DNA of 64,000 nucleotides from Anoplopoma fimbria (lineage: Eukaryota > Chordata > Actinopteri > Perciformes > Anoplopomatidae), in assembly GCF_027596085.1 (NCBI RefSeq), contig NC_072471.1, positions 8,621,539 through 8,685,538 of the forward strand, written 5' to 3'. Under the pieces are notes generated by a model, which had not been told where the DNA came from, ran no database searches, and worked only from the letters and a program-made list of their open reading frames with translations. Both the position numbers and the translations under genes were made by a program. This document shows, in pieces, positions 61,388 to 64,000 of the stretch (within the stretch, counting starts at the first letter, position 1; each line of letters begins with the position of its first letter).

Positions 61388-63128
61388 CCGTACAGATATC
61401 AGAGTGGTACTGGTCTTCTCATCTAACTCTCAACAAGGAAGCGAATAAGCATATTACCCAAAATGCTGAACTATTCCTTTAATGACTTTAAAGAGCACTG
61501 ATGGGGATTGATGCCCACACAAGTTTTGATGCTGACTAAATGTTAAAAGCTTTAATCAGATAGGCAAACACACTTCAGTCCGGTCGTATACACGGCCTCT
61601 CGCATCTCCTTCCGTGGGAGTGGAGACCTTTCAGAAATCAATTCACTTGCAGTTAAAGGGCTTTAAGAGCGCTGCAGCGTAATCCCACCTCTTTAACAAA
61701 AAAAAAGCAGGACCGTATTCCAGTCCATATGGGTGGGAAGCCTGTAATCTCTCTGTGCCCTCTTTCCGTGTGCTCTCTAAACCCTCACCCTCTCTAACCG
61801 TCCGTCCAGCCTACCGATTTACATCTGCATGCAGCTGGGCGGAGCCGCTGGGTGGCTGGAATTCACCAGCACATATGGACTGTTTGATTAGGTTTTAGTA
61901 AACGTTTCAATCAAAAACAGAGCAGATTCATGATGACGGAATAGTCCCTGAAATGCTTGAAGATGATGAAAATGGAATTAGTATAAATATATCGACATTA
62001 CATTTTGTAAATGTCATTCTTGGACTCACTGCATCGCTGCGAGAAAAAAGAAAAGTGAGGTTGGGAGTGGGTTAATTGCTTCTCAAATGGGTAGAGACTA
62101 AAGTGTTTTTTTTTATGCAAGCAAGATAAGGTATGAGATTCTGATTTCAGTGATGACACTGAGAATCCTGCTGAAATATTGGTTGTTGCCTCAGGTGAAG
62201 TTTTGTGTTTACAGCTCATATGACATGGGTCAAGTCAGGGTTTGAGAGCCATGTGACTCCTCGTGCTGCTGCCTTAACGTCCCCCCCTTCACCAAGGATT
62301 TGCTGCTTGTTTTTGTTGAGTGCACTGCCCCTGTCGAGACCAATGACTGGCCAGGTATGAGAGATATATATACGCCACAGCAGCAGGCACCATTAGGCAG
62401 CGGATCTACAGTAGAGGCAGAGAGTCAGGGGTTTGGCTCCATTCTGTGGTAGAACATAAACACAAGGATTAATCCTTAAGCCCTTCAGCAAAGGTTCACT
62501 ATCATCATTCAGTCCTTATCGGGCTGCATGCAGAGCATGTACTGCAACCAAGGGAGGAGATAACAGGCTGCATGGCTCAGCGGTTCCCAATAAACCTTAA
62601 AGGCGAGCAAGGTTGCAATCAACTGATCTCTGAAGTGCAATGGATGAATGGATCATACACGGATAAGCATCTACACACAGACTCTAATACAGCATGCAAA
62701 TCAGGGCCACTGGTTGACTTCTGTGAATGGTGAAGCCACATGTTTTAGGAAACAATTACTTTTTTATTTAATCAGGGTTAATTTATTGATCAGTGTAAGT
62801 CAGGGAGAACAGTGATCCTGATTTGAATGCTGCTCTGATGGGAAACACTCTATGGTATCTGGTCCTCCACAACCACAAACGTTTGTGTTGCCTACTTGTT
62901 GAATGAGAGCAACTTCCTTAAAAGCAGAAATGTCGATGCTATCAATGACCCTGTTTTTTGCAGGGTCATTGATGTTGACACATGGATGCGATGCACAACA
63001 GTCCACATCCTTTTTACGAAAGTCTACTTACTTTTAGGCCATGTGGGCTGCTCTTAAATCTTTCTCCCGAGCAAATCTCTGCCTTTTATTTTTCATTTTT
63101 TTCTAGTTACTGACATCCACTCAAATAA

Positions 63129-63132
<4 letters not shown>

Positions 63133-63160
<28 letters not shown>
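63133..63160 (+). repeat. Poly(A) tract of 28 bases
   Basis: Uninterrupted A-run about 360 bases upstream of the lin7a start codon. Confidence 0.95.
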
Positions 63161-63162
<2 letters not shown>

Positions 63163-63418
63163 AATTTAATCTAGTGTTAGAAATCAATTTTCCTAAAAGT
63201 TGTGTAATTTGAAATGATCATTTCTACTTTTCATTGCAGATTAATTGCATGTCAAGAAAATCTTGAATAATGTGTCCTATTATTATTTATTATTTTACAT
63301 TTATTTTACAGTGGAGGACGGTCATGTCATTATCGTGTCAGCATGGACATTCATTTAGTGCAGGTTATGAGATATTATGAGGATGGAGGTGGATTAATTC
63401 CCTCACAACCACTCCCAA

Positions 63419-63420
<2 letters not shown>

Positions 63421-63464
<44 letters not shown>
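63421..63464 (+). repeat. (TC)n microsatellite in the lin7a 5' flank or 5' UTR
   Basis: 22 TC units ending about 55 bases before the lin7a ATG. CT/GA tracts at this position can act as promoter elements, but function is not shown here. Confidence 0.95.
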
Positions 63465-63467
<3 letters not shown>

Positions 63468-63518
63468 GTGATGCTGCAGCTCTCTCGTAGTCTCTCCAGT
63501 CTCCAGTAAACAGCAGTC

Positions 63519-63555
63519 ATGGCGACAGTGGTCCAACCTCTCTCTCTGGATCGAG
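63519..63555 (+). CDS. lin7a: lin7a first coding exon (partial gene)
   Basis: ATG GCG ACA GTG encodes MATVVQPLSLDR and one further base, followed by the donor G/gtaagt. Human LIN7A has ...TVVQPLTLDRD before the L27 domain, and the split codon G + next exon fits Asp. LIN7A is a small L27-PDZ scaffold that acts with CASK and Mint at synapses and epithelial junctions. Human LIN7A and ACSS3 are head-to-head neighbours, as here. The exon is only 37 bases, but motif, splice donor and synteny agree. LIN7B and LIN7C begin differently (MAAL...). The rest of the gene lies beyond the window. Confidence 0.85.
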
Positions 63556-64000
63556 GTAAGTCGCTCGGCGCTTTGCAATTTCTGTGCGTATTTTTTAACG
63601 TTTTCTAAAACTTCTACAAGGAACTGGCAACCCGCAGGTAGATTCAGGTGTTTTGTGCCCGACTCGGCAATAGGAGGTTACGTTATTCCAAATAGAAAAA
63701 ATAAAATAAAAAACGCTCCAGCCTCCCGTTGCGTTGCGGTCATTGTGCAGAAAGGAGCGCTGGTTTCTCCTCTGTGGATTTACTGTCTGCGCTCTCCATA
63801 GACTCATGCATTCATTCACCATCATTTCTTTTACAAATGGACACCCTGACACGGCTCACAGTGCGTTTTCGTTTATTCCCATCTATATTATGTAACCTAC
63901 TGGGTAATAATAACCCGTCACAGCTCGTTTTTATCTATTTTTTTGCTCTCCATCATCTGTAGCTCTTTGGCAACGAAATCTACTTTGTGATATTGGATAC
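63556..64000 (+). other. lin7a: Start of lin7a intron 1
   Basis: Begins GTAAGTCGCTCGG. No further exon before the window ends. Confidence 0.75.

Larger units (their letters stand above)
58097..63420. other. Intergenic region between acss3 and lin7a
   Basis: 5.3 kb with no supported coding exon. It contains a SINE fragment near 60430-60510, poly(A) tracts at 60659-60694 and 63133-63160, and a short AT repeat near 61375-61387. The many short open frames show no family motifs. Confidence 0.6.

Overview
The window is genomic DNA from a ray-finned fish, probably a percomorph teleost. The evidence is vertebrate-style split genes with GT-AG introns, teleost-type repeats (an RTE/Rex3-like LINE, tRNA-derived SINEs, a Tc1-type MITE) and the gene order. 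No bacterial, organellar or RNA-gene features were seen.

Layout: (1) 1-715 is probably the last intron of a plus-strand gene and holds old, diverged copies of a short tandem repeat. 716 to about 1995 looks like the terminal exon and 3' UTR of that gene. Synteny suggests ppfia2 (liprin-alpha-2), but almost no coding sequence is present to prove it. (2) 2332-56855, minus strand, is a complete 16-exon acss3 gene (mitochondrial short-chain/propionyl-CoA synthetase). All splice sites were placed by eye, the reading frame closes exactly across the 16 exons, and the product is 690 residues. (3) Intron 15 of acss3 (19.3 kb) consists almost entirely of one AT-rich tandem array, about 2526-21476. It is built from a 15-base core, GTCATAGTATAGTAT, with A-rich linkers. 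(4) The other acss3 introns carry a 5'-truncated RTE/Rex3-like LINE (intron 2), SINE remnants (introns 3 and 4), an L1-like remnant (intron 7), possible hAT-type remnants and microsatellites. (5) 56.9-63.4 kb is a divergent intergenic region with a Tc1-type MITE that has a SINE nested inside it. (6) 63519-63555, plus strand, is the first coding exon of lin7a, which runs out of the window.

The order lin7a / acss3 / ppfia2, with lin7a and acss3 head to head and acss3 and ppfia2 tail to tail, is the arrangement known around human ACSS3. The three genes do not form a pathway. ACSS3 activates propionate or acetate in the mitochondrial matrix, whereas LIN7 and liprin-alpha proteins are synaptic scaffolds.

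The main unusual structure is the 19-kb intronic array. Read in the acss3 sense, its monomer contains neither GU nor AG dinucleotides, so each copy is a U-tract with no possible GT-AG splice site. The diverged copies in the neighbouring gene lie in the opposite DNA orientation, which is the same transcript-relative orientation.
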